From the NCBI GenBank assembly GCA_001643475.1, contig LXTK01000211.1, forward strand, positions 1 to 7,510: 7,510 bases of DNA. Direction: 5' to 3'. A program made the translations under genes and the position numbers. The DNA comes from Proteobacteria bacterium SPGG2. GTDB taxonomy: Bacteria; Pseudomonadota; Gammaproteobacteria; Acidiferrobacterales; SPGG2. Below the pieces are notes generated by a model. It was given only the letters and a program-made list of their open reading frames with translations, did no database searches and was not told where the DNA came from. Shown here in pieces: positions 1-5,586 of this stretch; position 1 is the stretch's first letter, and each line of letters begins with the position of its first letter.

Positions 1-1
1 T

Positions 2-295
2 GGAGCGATTCTCTCTCTCTCTCTCTCTCCGGCGATACCCTGTGAGGTCCATGATGGGGGAGGAGTTTTAGAAGAAGGAGGCGCGCTACAAGAAGCTCTG
101 GAGCACCCGGCTCGGCCTACAGATGGCCGTGCTACCTCCCTTCGACGACGTTTTCCGGGCGGTGCGCCGAAGCCTGCGGGCGGCAGGGTTGGTCGAGCGA
201 TGACCGACGAGGGCCTTCCGGCTGTGTCGCGAATGGTGTCGGTACTCGCGACGCCTTCCGACGTAGGCGGTGCCATTGCGGAAGCACTAGCTTGA
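2..295 (+). CDS. open frame entering from the left edge, unrecognised (doubtful)
   Basis: This frame is open for 97 codons from the window edge to TGA at 293-295 and so could be the 3' end of a larger gene. It reads through the (CT)9 tract as Leu-Ser repeats, then a Gly/Pro/Arg-rich stretch typical of a shadow frame. Only the last 31 codons (from ATG 200, hydrophobic then ending GGAIAEALA) look protein-like. ATG 200 overlaps the TGA of the 54-203 frame as ATGA, an arrangement seen in coupled genes. Two hairpins (226-252, 255-284) lie inside this last part. The stop directly abuts the stop of the convergent gene at 296. No family is recognised; it may be chance openness. Confidence 0.15.
   Translation, partial: GAILSLSLSPAIPCEVHDGGGVLEEGGALQEALEHPARPTDGRATSLRRRFPGGAPKPAGGRVGRAMTDEGLPAVSRMVSVLATPSDVGGAIAEALA
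11..28. repeat. (CT)9 dinucleotide tract
   Basis: Nine uninterrupted CT units sit ten bases from the left edge; the other strand reads (GA)9. Simple dinucleotide tracts this long are uncommon in bacterial chromosomes and are prone to replication slippage. No confident gene contains it, though an open frame entering from the left edge would read it as alternating Leu-Ser. Its closeness to the window edge leaves its upstream context unknown. Confidence 0.9.
54..203 (+). pseudogene. possible gene remnant with in-frame amber codon
   Basis: A frame starting at ATG 54 (GAGG at 44-47, 6-nt spacing) reads Met-Gly-Glu-Glu-Phe, meets TAG at 69-71, then stays open to TGA at 201-203. The part after the TAG has mostly G or C in the third codon position and a protein-like composition: basic at first (KKEARYKKLW), then an amphipathic stretch (FDDVFRAVRRSLRAAGLVER). 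I do not recognise the family. It could be the 3' end of a decayed G+C-rich gene, or chance openness in G+C-rich DNA. Amber readthrough is possible in principle, but nothing here supports it. The composition differs from the genes to the right. Confidence 0.2.
173..187. other. short G+C-rich hairpin
   Basis: CCTGC at 173-177 pairs with GCAGG at 183-187 across the five-base loop GGGCG. It is the first of three short stem-loops between 173 and 284. A stem of only 5 bp is easily found by chance in DNA of this composition. Confidence 0.3.
226..252. other. 7-bp perfect stem-loop
   Basis: GTCGCGA at 226-232 is the exact reverse complement of TCGCGAC at 246-252, with a 13-base loop. Each arm contains the self-complementary hexamer TCGCGA. 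It lies two bases before a second stem-loop and just beyond the 3' end of the minus-strand operon. There is no T-rich tract on either side, so it is not a classical intrinsic terminator. It could be a transcript-end stabilising structure, a protein site, or chance. Confidence 0.4.
255..284 (-). terminator. stem-loop just past the minus-strand operon, weak terminator candidate
   Basis: CTTCCG at 255-260 pairs with CGGAAG at 279-284. Inside the loop GGC 266-268 can pair with GCC 272-274, giving a two-tier hairpin. It begins 11 bases beyond the stop codon of the muconate-cycloisomerase-like gene, where a terminator would be expected. No U-tract follows on the minus strand, so intrinsic termination is doubtful. 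Structure seen; function inferred only from position. Confidence 0.3.
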
Positions 296-1366
296 TCACG
301 GAAAGCGTCGTGTGGCTTCGCTGTATCGTGCCACCATCTCTTCGTCTAGCGCGGGTCGAAAATTCGAGGCCAGCTTGATCGCATTGCCTTCGACTACCAA
401 CGGCTTTTGCAAGAGCGAGTCGCTGGTCTTGAGAAAGCCATTCATTTCGCCCGCATTGGTGATATGTCCCGGTACCATGCAGGCCTCCATCCAGCAGCCG
501 ACATCACCAGCGACACCATTGCCGAGTACCGGCTCCATGCTCCGGTCGCGAATATGTGCAAGTACATTTGCCAGGCGTTCGAGGCTGCCGGCTTTCATGA
601 GCTTAAACTTAATGTAGCTGGCGACACCAAGATCGGCCGCCTTGTCTATGTCGGCGATATCGTAGATAGACTCGTCTAACATCAAGGGCACGGTGGAGAC
701 CTTAGCCACCGATTGTGCGGCATCCCAGTCGCTGGCGACGCAGGTCTGCTCCAGCAGTTCAATGTCATCCGGATCCAGAGATCTTGCGAAGCGACATGCA
801 TCGTCGCGATCGTAACCCTGGTTAGCGTCTAAGCGTATGCGAGCGCGACCAGCTACTAATCGTTGTATCACTTGAACCCGCGCTAGATCTGCGTCGACAT
901 CAAAACCGACTTTTACCTTGAGTGTGGTATAACCGTCGGCTATCAGGGCATCTATCTCTGATGTCAGCGCGTCGACGTCTTGCCCGTGTACGAGCGCCAG
1001 TAATGGCACGGCGACTGATTGCTCGATAAATAGATGCGGGCTTTGTTCCAGCATCTCGATGGCGGTGACCAGGGCGGTAGCTGTAAACGGCGCCACTTGG
1101 CTCGATTGCGTAATAATAGACTTGGCGGCATCTAATGGCTGGTTCACGATTTCGCCTGCCAAACGTGAAGCCAAGGTCCAACATTGTGCTACCGTCTCAT
1201 CGGTATAACCGGTGAGCAGCGTGGCCTCACCGAGTCCGACCCGTCCTTGGTCGTCTTGCATGTCTACCAACAACGTATCGAAGTGACGGATCTCGGCCAG
1301 CGAGAGTCTATACGGCACCTTCAAGGGTAGCTTCAGGCGGTGGAGGGTAATGTGCTCGATCAACAC
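296..1366 (-). CDS. enolase-superfamily enzyme, muconate-lactonizing/mandelate-racemase family
   Basis: A 356-residue protein of the usual length for the family, with an N-terminal capping domain (about 1-125) and a barrel domain. The enolase-superfamily active site is intact: K150-x-K152 on the second strand, metal ligands D180 (RLDANQ), E206 (LLEQ) and D231 (LDES), and K255 in the FKLMKAG motif. A K-x-K base plus a lysine on the sixth strand defines the MLE subgroup (muconate cycloisomerase, o-succinylbenzoate synthase, N-succinylamino acid racemase, dipeptide epimerase), not the mandelate racemase subgroup with its His-Asp dyad. These enzymes remove a proton alpha to a carboxylate using Mg2+ or Mn2+, in the cytoplasm. 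The C-terminal segment GDVGCWMEACM (287-297) is not one I can tie to a single activity, so the substrate is open. The start is GTG at 1366, 21 nt after the dehalogenase-like gene, with only a weak ribosome site; the two probably share a transcript. Confidence 0.9.
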   Translation of the reverse strand: MLIEHITLHRLKLPLKVPYRLSLAEIRHFDTLLVDMQDDQGRVGLGEATLLTGYTDETVAQCWTLASRLAGEIVNQPLDAAKSIITQSSQVAPFTATALVTAIEMLEQSPHLFIEQSVAVPLLALVHGQDVDALTSEIDALIADGYTTLKVKVGFDVDADLARVQVIQRLVAGRARIRLDANQGYDRDDACRFARSLDPDDIELLEQTCVASDWDAAQSVAKVSTVPLMLDESIYDIADIDKAADLGVASYIKFKLMKAGSLERLANVLAHIRDRSMEPVLGNGVAGDVGCWMEACMVPGHITNAGEMNGFLKTSDSLLQKPLVVEGNAIKLASNFRPALDEEMVARYSEATRRFP

Positions 1367-1387
1367 GCTAACCAGGCGGTGTGCTAA

Positions 1388-2083
1388 CTACAACAGTGCG
1401 TCAACAAGTTCGGTAAAGTCCTTGACGGTAACATCCGGTTGATACGGTGTGTCTTCGAAAGGCAGCCCATAACGGTTGACGAAGGCGCCGCGATTGCCAC
1501 ACATGCGCGCACCCATCACATCAAATGAGTTCGACGACACCATCGTAATTTCTTCCAGGCCTATGCCTAGAATGCGCCCCGCCCCGCGATAGACGGATGG
1601 GTGCGGTTTAAACGCTCCAAACGTGTCGACGGAAATGACAGCATCGAAATCATACTTAATGCGGTTAGCAACCAGGTGATCGAGAAATGGAGCGTTGCCG
1701 TTGGAAAGTACCACCAGCTTGAAACGCGAAGCGAGACGTGGCAATGCTGGCAGTACATCGGGGAATGGTTTTAGTTCTTGCCACGCTTGCATAAGGCTAT
1801 CGACTTCGGCTTTTGATGCTTGTAGATTGTTGAGTCCCAATACGTACACCAACGCACGTCGCGCTGTCTCTAGATAACCGCTATGACCGAGCATTACCAA
1901 TGAGTCCTGATATTGTTCGATGCGCTGCCGATAGCGCCAGCGTTGCCAGAATTGCTCGACGTCGACAGAAAAGCCCCTCTCCTTTAAGAACCGGTCGATA
2001 TACGGCGTCAAACTACCGCCGAGGTCTAGTACAGTACCGAACAGATCGAAGGTTAGGGCGCGGGTATTTGCGAGCTGGCCCAT
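1388..2083 (-). CDS. HAD-superfamily hydrolase, (S)-2-haloacid dehalogenase type II-like
   Basis: A 231-residue cytoplasmic protein of typical length. The HAD motifs are complete: nucleophile D13 in TFDLFGTVLD with T17, motif II S127 (LSNG), motif III K159 (FKPHPSVYR), and motif IV S183/N185/D188 (SSNSFD). The aromatic Y165 lies six residues after the lysine and R50 follows a Trp in the cap, so the residues that characterise L-2-haloacid dehalogenases have counterparts; R50 is less certain because its spacing from D13 is longer. The family hydrolyses the carbon-halogen bond of short 2-haloacids through an aspartyl-ester intermediate, but many relatives act on other substrates, so dehalogenation is likely rather than shown. 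It is the first gene of the minus-strand operon, with a good ribosome site, and is divergent from the amidase. Confidence 0.88.
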   Translation of the reverse strand: MGQLANTRALTFDLFGTVLDLGGSLTPYIDRFLKERGFSVDVEQFWQRWRYRQRIEQYQDSLVMLGHSGYLETARRALVYVLGLNNLQASKAEVDSLMQAWQELKPFPDVLPALPRLASRFKLVVLSNGNAPFLDHLVANRIKYDFDAVISVDTFGAFKPHPSVYRGAGRILGIGLEEITMVSSNSFDVMGARMCGNRGAFVNRYGLPFEDTPYQPDVTVKDFTELVDALL

Positions 2084-2090
2084 AGTTTTT

Positions 2091-2096
2091 CTCCCC
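2091..2096 (-). promoter_or_regulatory. Shine-Dalgarno site of the HAD gene
   Basis: On the minus strand the sequence reads GGGGAG, then seven bases, then ATG. This supports the start at 2083 and is the strongest ribosome site of the minus-strand operon. Confidence 0.75.
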
Positions 2097-2107
2097 TAAG
2101 GGTCGAC

Positions 2108-2137
2108 TTGACATTCTTACACGGCGAAATCTATCGT
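2108..2137 (+). promoter_or_regulatory. candidate promoter of the amidase operon
   Basis: A perfect -35 hexamer TTGACA (2108-2113) is followed after 18 bases by TATCGT (2132-2137), which matches four of six -10 positions. The leader would be about 60 nt. A second perfect TTGACA lies at 2147-2152, but no convincing -10 sits at the right distance from it. The best -35 on this strand is therefore duplicated 39 bp apart. Confidence 0.4.
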
Positions 2138-2142
2138 CGCAA
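2113..2142 (-). promoter_or_regulatory. candidate promoter of the HAD/MLE operon
   Basis: On the minus strand TTGCGA (2142-2137) is followed after 18 bases by AAGAAT (2118-2113), preceded by a TGT that resembles an extended -10. Each hexamer matches the sigma-70 consensus at four of six positions. It would start transcription about 20-25 bases before the HAD ATG. It overlaps the candidate plus-strand promoter at 2108-2137, so the two divergent units could interfere or be co-regulated. Confidence 0.35.
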
Positions 2143-2167
2143 GTGCTTGACAACGCTGCGATACTAC

Positions 2168-2183
2168 GATGACGTGTGACATC
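2168..2183. promoter_or_regulatory. imperfect palindrome, possible operator
   Basis: GATGAC at 2168-2173 and GACATC at 2178-2183 form a 16-bp imperfect inverted repeat (GATGnC, four bases, GnCATC). It lies in the amidase leader downstream of the candidate -10, where a repressor would block transcription. No regulator gene is in the window, so the partner is unknown. The repeat is short and may be chance. Confidence 0.25.
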
Positions 2184-2206
2184 ATGCAAAAAAGCGAGCA
2201 TCAGTC

Positions 2207-3616
2207 ATGTCCGATGATATTGCCATGCAATCAGCCACCGAGCTGTTGAAACTGTACCAACGCCGGCAACTGTCGCCAGTCGAGGCGACCAAAGCTGCGC
2301 TGGCGCAAATCTCGGCCTATGACCCACCCCTCAACGCCTTTTGTTATGTGGACGAAGATGCCGCACTCAGGGCCGCGGGTGAATCGGAGGCGCGTTGGCA
2401 AAAAGGGGCGCCTAAAGGATTGCTCGATGGTGTACCTACTGCAATCAAAGATTTGGTCTTGACTAAGGGTTGGCCGACCTTACGGGGATCGCGCGTCGTC
2501 TCAAAAGATCAATCGTGGGACGAAGATGCGCCAAGCAGTACGCGTCTGCACGAACATGGCGCCGTCCTGCTGGGAAAGACCACTACACCCGAATTCGGTT
2601 GGAAAGGGGTCACCGATAGCCCGTTGACCGGTGTGACCCGCAACCCATGGAACCCCGCCATGACACCCGGTGGAAGTAGTGGTGGCTCCGCCGCTGCCAT
2701 CGCTACCGGTATGTGTGCGCTTGCAATCGGTACCGACGGCGGTGGTTCTATCCGTATTCCCGCCGGATTCACCGGTATCTATGGATTTAAGCCATCGTTC
2801 GGACGCGTACCGGCGGCACCGGTAAGTCCCTTTGGCACCGTTGCCCACGTCGGCCCCATGACTCGCACGGTGACGGATGCCGCTCTGATGTTGATGGTCA
2901 TTTCAGAACCCGACAATCGTGACTGGTATTCCCTACCTTATGATGACACTGACTATCGTGTGGGCCTCGAAGACGGCATCAAAGGCTTACGTATCGCCTT
3001 TAGTCCAACGTTGGGTTATGTATCGGTGGATGCTGAGGTAGCGGCTATCGTATCGAAGGCAGCCCGAGTTTTCGAAGATCTTGGCGCTCATGTCGAGCAG
3101 GTCGACCCGGGTTTCGATAACCCGTACGACACCTTTTGTAAGCTCTGGTTTTCAGGTGCTGCTAACCTCACAAGTGCGTTCACGTCTGAGCAGCGCGCCC
3201 AGCTCGATCCCGGCCTTGCCGAGATTGCAACCCAAGGCGCTGCCATATCTCTATTAGACTATCTGCAAGCGGTAAAACGGCGTGAGGCCCTTGGCCAACA
3301 TATGCGACTTTTCCATGAACGCTATGATCTGTTATTGACACCTACACTGCCGGTGCCTGCCTTTGCTGTTAACCAGGAAGTGCCTGACCCAAACACGCAA
3401 CCGCGCTGGTGTGACTGGACCCCGTTCTCCTATCCCTTTAATCTCACTCAGCAGCCAGCGATGTCGCTACCGTGTGGGTCAACCGAGGCGGGATTACCGG
3501 TCGGTGTTCAGATTGTCGGGCCACTCCATGATGATGCACTAGTGCTGCGAGCAAGCCGGACGTTCGAGGCGGCATGCCCTATTGTGTTACCCGATCTCAC
3601 GAACTTGAAACATTGA
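2207..3616 (+). CDS. amidase-signature family hydrolase
   Basis: A 469-residue protein, within the usual range for the family. The amidase signature spans about 150-200. The Ser-cisSer-Lys triad is complete: K81 (TAIKD), cis-serine S157 in GGSSGGS, and nucleophile S181 in GTDGGGSIRIPA; the 24-residue S157-S181 spacing matches that of fatty acid amide hydrolase. The family hydrolyses amide, and sometimes ester or carbamate, bonds through an acyl-serine. The residue after SIR is Ile, whereas GatA subunits have SIRQPA, and no gatB or gatC is adjacent, so a catabolic amidase is far more likely than a tRNA amidotransferase subunit. No signal peptide or membrane segment is seen. The start at 2207 fits the family N-terminus (TELLKLYQRRQLSPVEAT); its ribosome site (GCGAG at 2194-2198) is weak. 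It is the first gene of the plus-strand operon. Confidence 0.93.
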   Translation: MSDDIAMQSATELLKLYQRRQLSPVEATKAALAQISAYDPPLNAFCYVDEDAALRAAGESEARWQKGAPKGLLDGVPTAIKDLVLTKGWPTLRGSRVVSKDQSWDEDAPSSTRLHEHGAVLLGKTTTPEFGWKGVTDSPLTGVTRNPWNPAMTPGGSSGGSAAAIATGMCALAIGTDGGGSIRIPAGFTGIYGFKPSFGRVPAAPVSPFGTVAHVGPMTRTVTDAALMLMVISEPDNRDWYSLPYDDTDYRVGLEDGIKGLRIAFSPTLGYVSVDAEVAAIVSKAARVFEDLGAHVEQVDPGFDNPYDTFCKLWFSGAANLTSAFTSEQRAQLDPGLAEIATQGAAISLLDYLQAVKRREALGQHMRLFHERYDLLLTPTLPVPAFAVNQEVPDPNTQPRWCDWTPFSYPFNLTQQPAMSLPCGSTEAGLPVGVQIVGPLHDDALVLRASRTFEAACPIVLPDLTNLKH

Positions 3617-3632
3617 GCGCCTCAGGCACATT

Positions 3633-4922
3633 GTGAAAAAAGACAAGTTTGGGAACGTACACACGCCGGGTCTGCCTTACGCCCGTGGCGAGCTAATAAC
3701 GAGTACGCAGGATGATATCGCAAAACTGCGCAATGCCTGGACTGTCATACGGCAACGGATAACCGAACACGGGCGCGACGCGTTTTTTAATCTGACAGGG
3801 TTGGAGAGAAGTCTTCGATGCGAATCCGAGGACCTGGACCTGCTGGATGATGAGCTGGCACCTGCTCTGCACATGGAGCGGTTACAGGCGTTAGCGCTTG
3901 ATCATCTTGGCGGGTTACCGGGGAAACACGACATCGCCGTCATGAATCGGCAGACCGGCGCATTGCTTGCTGCGACCCTGACGATGGTCGACCCAGGAGA
4001 TACCGTGGTTGGCGTTTCGCCAAGTTATAGCCATCCATGTGTGACCCGTGCCGCAGCCCGCGCTGGCGCCCATTTCGTTGACACGGTTGGGAGCAATGAA
4101 CTGGAACGAGCGCTTGCACAAGCGCAGAAAGTATCTTTGGTGGTACTCACGCGTCTGGCCGTCAGTTATGAAATTCTTTCCATCGATGAGATCAGAAGGA
4201 TTGTGGGTCTAGCGAAACAGACGGGTGCGAAGGTCTTGGTAGACGATGCCGGTGGCGCCCGGGTTGGCCCGGCCATGTTCGATCAACCGCGTGCACTCGA
4301 ACTAGGCGTCGATGTAGCCTCAACCGGACTAGATAAATATGGCACCGTCGGTCCTCGATTGGGATTACTTGGAGGATACACAGAGTTGGTAGATCGTATT
4401 CGGGTCTGTGCGGTTGAGCTTGGCCTGGAAGCACGGCCGATGCTTTATCCTGCCGTGGTCCGATCGCTTGAGCAGTATAGTCCCGCACGCGTGCGTGAGC
4501 TGGTGGCGACTACCAAAAATGTGGCCAGTGAATTAAAGGCGATCCTTGGCGACCGTGTCTGTGAAACGCCGGTCATCGCCCAGCTAAAGGGCGAGGACAT
4601 TCTGGAGGTGGCAATGGAGCGCGCCAATATCAGCAAGCCGCCGATCGTTCCTTACGAAGCGACCGCCACTTTGGCGATGCTATTGTTGCGAGACTACGGG
4701 ATCTTAACCGTGCATTTCGCTGGACTGCCACCGGGCACGTCTGCGCTGCTCATTAAATTCCTCCCGCCGGAGACGGTCGCGCGTTTCGGTGGCCCGCAAA
4801 AGTTCGCGCAAGCCATCGACCGCAGCCTGCACAATTTGGCGCACATCATCGAAGATGCCAATCAGCTTCGGCAGCTAATCTTTGGCACCCCATTACCAGT
4901 GACGCAGGCCGTAAATGTTTAA
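3633..4922 (+). CDS. PLP-dependent enzyme, fold type I, SelA-like
   Basis: A 429-residue protein with the layout of a fold-type-I pyridoxal-phosphate enzyme. NRQTGALLAA (105-114) and PSYSHP (130-135) fit the cofactor phosphate and ring region, VDDAGGAR (203-210) carries the aspartate that contacts the PLP ring nitrogen, and K235 in TGLDKYGTVGP is the likely Schiff-base lysine, followed by the Gly-rich GLLGG. This pattern, with an N-terminal NLTGLERSL segment, is closest to the SelA (selenocysteine synthase) and D-glucosaminate-6-phosphate ammonia-lyase group. No selenocysteine gene is nearby and SelA proteins are usually longer, so a role in small-molecule amine metabolism (elimination, aldol cleavage or transamination) is more likely. 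The start is GTG at 3633, 16 nt after the amidase stop, with a weak AGG ribosome site at 3624-3626; no upstream alternative is evident. Exact reaction unknown. Confidence 0.8.
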   Translation: MKKDKFGNVHTPGLPYARGELITSTQDDIAKLRNAWTVIRQRITEHGRDAFFNLTGLERSLRCESEDLDLLDDELAPALHMERLQALALDHLGGLPGKHDIAVMNRQTGALLAATLTMVDPGDTVVGVSPSYSHPCVTRAAARAGAHFVDTVGSNELERALAQAQKVSLVVLTRLAVSYEILSIDEIRRIVGLAKQTGAKVLVDDAGGARVGPAMFDQPRALELGVDVASTGLDKYGTVGPRLGLLGGYTELVDRIRVCAVELGLEARPMLYPAVVRSLEQYSPARVRELVATTKNVASELKAILGDRVCETPVIAQLKGEDILEVAMERANISKPPIVPYEATATLAMLLLRDYGILTVHFAGLPPGTSALLIKFLPPETVARFGGPQKFAQAIDRSLHNLAHIIEDANQLRQLIFGTPLPVTQAVNV

Positions 4923-4934
4923 CCTTAAACCGCT

Positions 4935-4940
4935 GAGGAG
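4935..4940 (+). promoter_or_regulatory. Shine-Dalgarno site of the nitroreductase gene
   Basis: GAGGAG lies five bases before ATG 4946. It sits in the 23-nt gap after the PLP-enzyme gene and supports co-transcription with efficient re-initiation. Confidence 0.75.
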
Positions 4941-4945
4941 CGAGT

Positions 4946-5539
4946 ATGTTGACGACCGAAATCGAGATTTCAAAGTATCGGAAACCTGACCATGACATTG
5001 AACCGATTCTATTCCATCGTTGGTCGCCACGGGCGATGTCGGGAGAGGAAATCAGCGAGCAGGAACTGATGATACTGTTTGAGGCGGCGAGATGGGCGCC
5101 CTCGTCCTACAACGCCCAACCTTGGCGGTTCTTATATGCGCGGCGCGATACCGCAAACTGGGATCGATTTTTCGATCTCATGGTTGAATTCAATCAAGGC
5201 TGGACTAAGCATGCGGCCGTGGTCATGGTGGTCGTTTCACGCAAGACTTTTGAATCGAATGATCAGGCCGCACCTACACACTCATTCGACGCTGGCGCCG
5301 CCTGGCAAAACCTTGCGCTACAAGGATCAACGATGGGTTTAGTTGTGCACGGCATGCAGGGATTTGATTACGAAAAAGCAAGGGCGGTACTGAATATACC
5401 GGAGCACTTTCAAGTCGATGCAATGATCGCGGTAGGCAAGCCCGGAAAACGCGAAGATCTCCCCGAAGACTTACAAGAGCGAGAACAACCCTCGGATCGT
5501 AAACCGGTGGCCGAGATAGTGATAGAGGGTGGCTTCTAG
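4946..5539 (+). CDS. nitroreductase-family FMN oxidoreductase
   Basis: A 197-residue protein, typical of the short nitroreductases. HRWSPRAMSGEEI (24-36) carries the Arg/Ser cluster that holds the FMN phosphate, ARWAPSSYNAQPWRF (48-62) is the family's hallmark flavin-binding segment, and AVGKPGKREDLP (162-173) is the usual C-terminal loop. The family uses NAD(P)H and FMN, normally as a homodimer, to reduce nitro groups, quinones or enones; some members are dehalogenases or dehydrogenases. The substrate cannot be read from sequence. It lies between the PLP enzyme and the YbdK-like ligase in the same direction. The start at 4946 is set by the adjacent ribosome site; MLTTEIEISKYRKPDHDIEPIL is a plausible native N-terminus without a signal peptide. 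Confidence 0.92.
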   Translation: MLTTEIEISKYRKPDHDIEPILFHRWSPRAMSGEEISEQELMILFEAARWAPSSYNAQPWRFLYARRDTANWDRFFDLMVEFNQGWTKHAAVVMVVVSRKTFESNDQAAPTHSFDAGAAWQNLALQGSTMGLVVHGMQGFDYEKARAVLNIPEHFQVDAMIAVGKPGKREDLPEDLQEREQPSDRKPVAEIVIEGGF

Positions 5540-5544
5540 GGAAT

Positions 5545-5565
5545 GTTCGGGTTAACCCAACGAAC
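5545..5565 (+). other. hairpin with GGGTTAACCC core between the nitroreductase and ligase genes
   Basis: The 47-nt gap holds a perfect 10-bp palindrome, GGGTTAACCC (5549-5558), flanked by GTTC (5545-5548) and GAAC (5562-5565). The transcript can form a 7-bp stem with a three-base bulge (AAC) and a TTAA loop. It lies six bases after the nitroreductase stop and about ten before the next ribosome site. There is no T-tract, so it is more likely an RNA-processing or stabilising element, or a protein site, than a terminator. Confidence 0.45.
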
Positions 5566-5575
5566 GAAGCATAGC

Positions 5576-5580
5576 GAGGT
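5576..5580 (+). promoter_or_regulatory. Shine-Dalgarno site of the ligase gene
   Basis: GAGGT lies six bases before ATG 5587 and fixes that start. Confidence 0.7.
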
Positions 5581-5586
5581 GCCACG

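Noticed and set aside
1..276. Minus-strand frame open from ATG at 276 to the left edge (92 codons)
   Set aside because: Its product is almost only Pro, Ser, Arg, Ala and Gly, ending in Glu-Arg repeats from the (CT)9 tract; this is typical of a shadow frame in G+C-rich DNA, and it has no ribosome site.
312..679. Two plus-strand frames (312-617 and 407-679) opposite the MLE-family gene
   Set aside because: They lie antisense to a gene with a complete active site and have no family features.
296..1366. MLE-family enzyme as L-Ala-D/L-Glu epimerase
   Set aside because: The subgroup fits, but I could not see the eighth-strand DxD motif typical of dipeptide epimerases; the segment reads GDVGCWMEACM instead.
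2184..2249. Short upstream frame (21 codons) overlapping the amidase start
   Set aside because: No ribosome site, Cys/Pro-rich product, and out of frame with the amidase; most likely chance.
2207..3616. Amidase as GatA, subunit of tRNA-dependent amidotransferase
   Set aside because: The signature has SIRIPA rather than the SIRQPA of GatA, and gatB/gatC are not adjacent.
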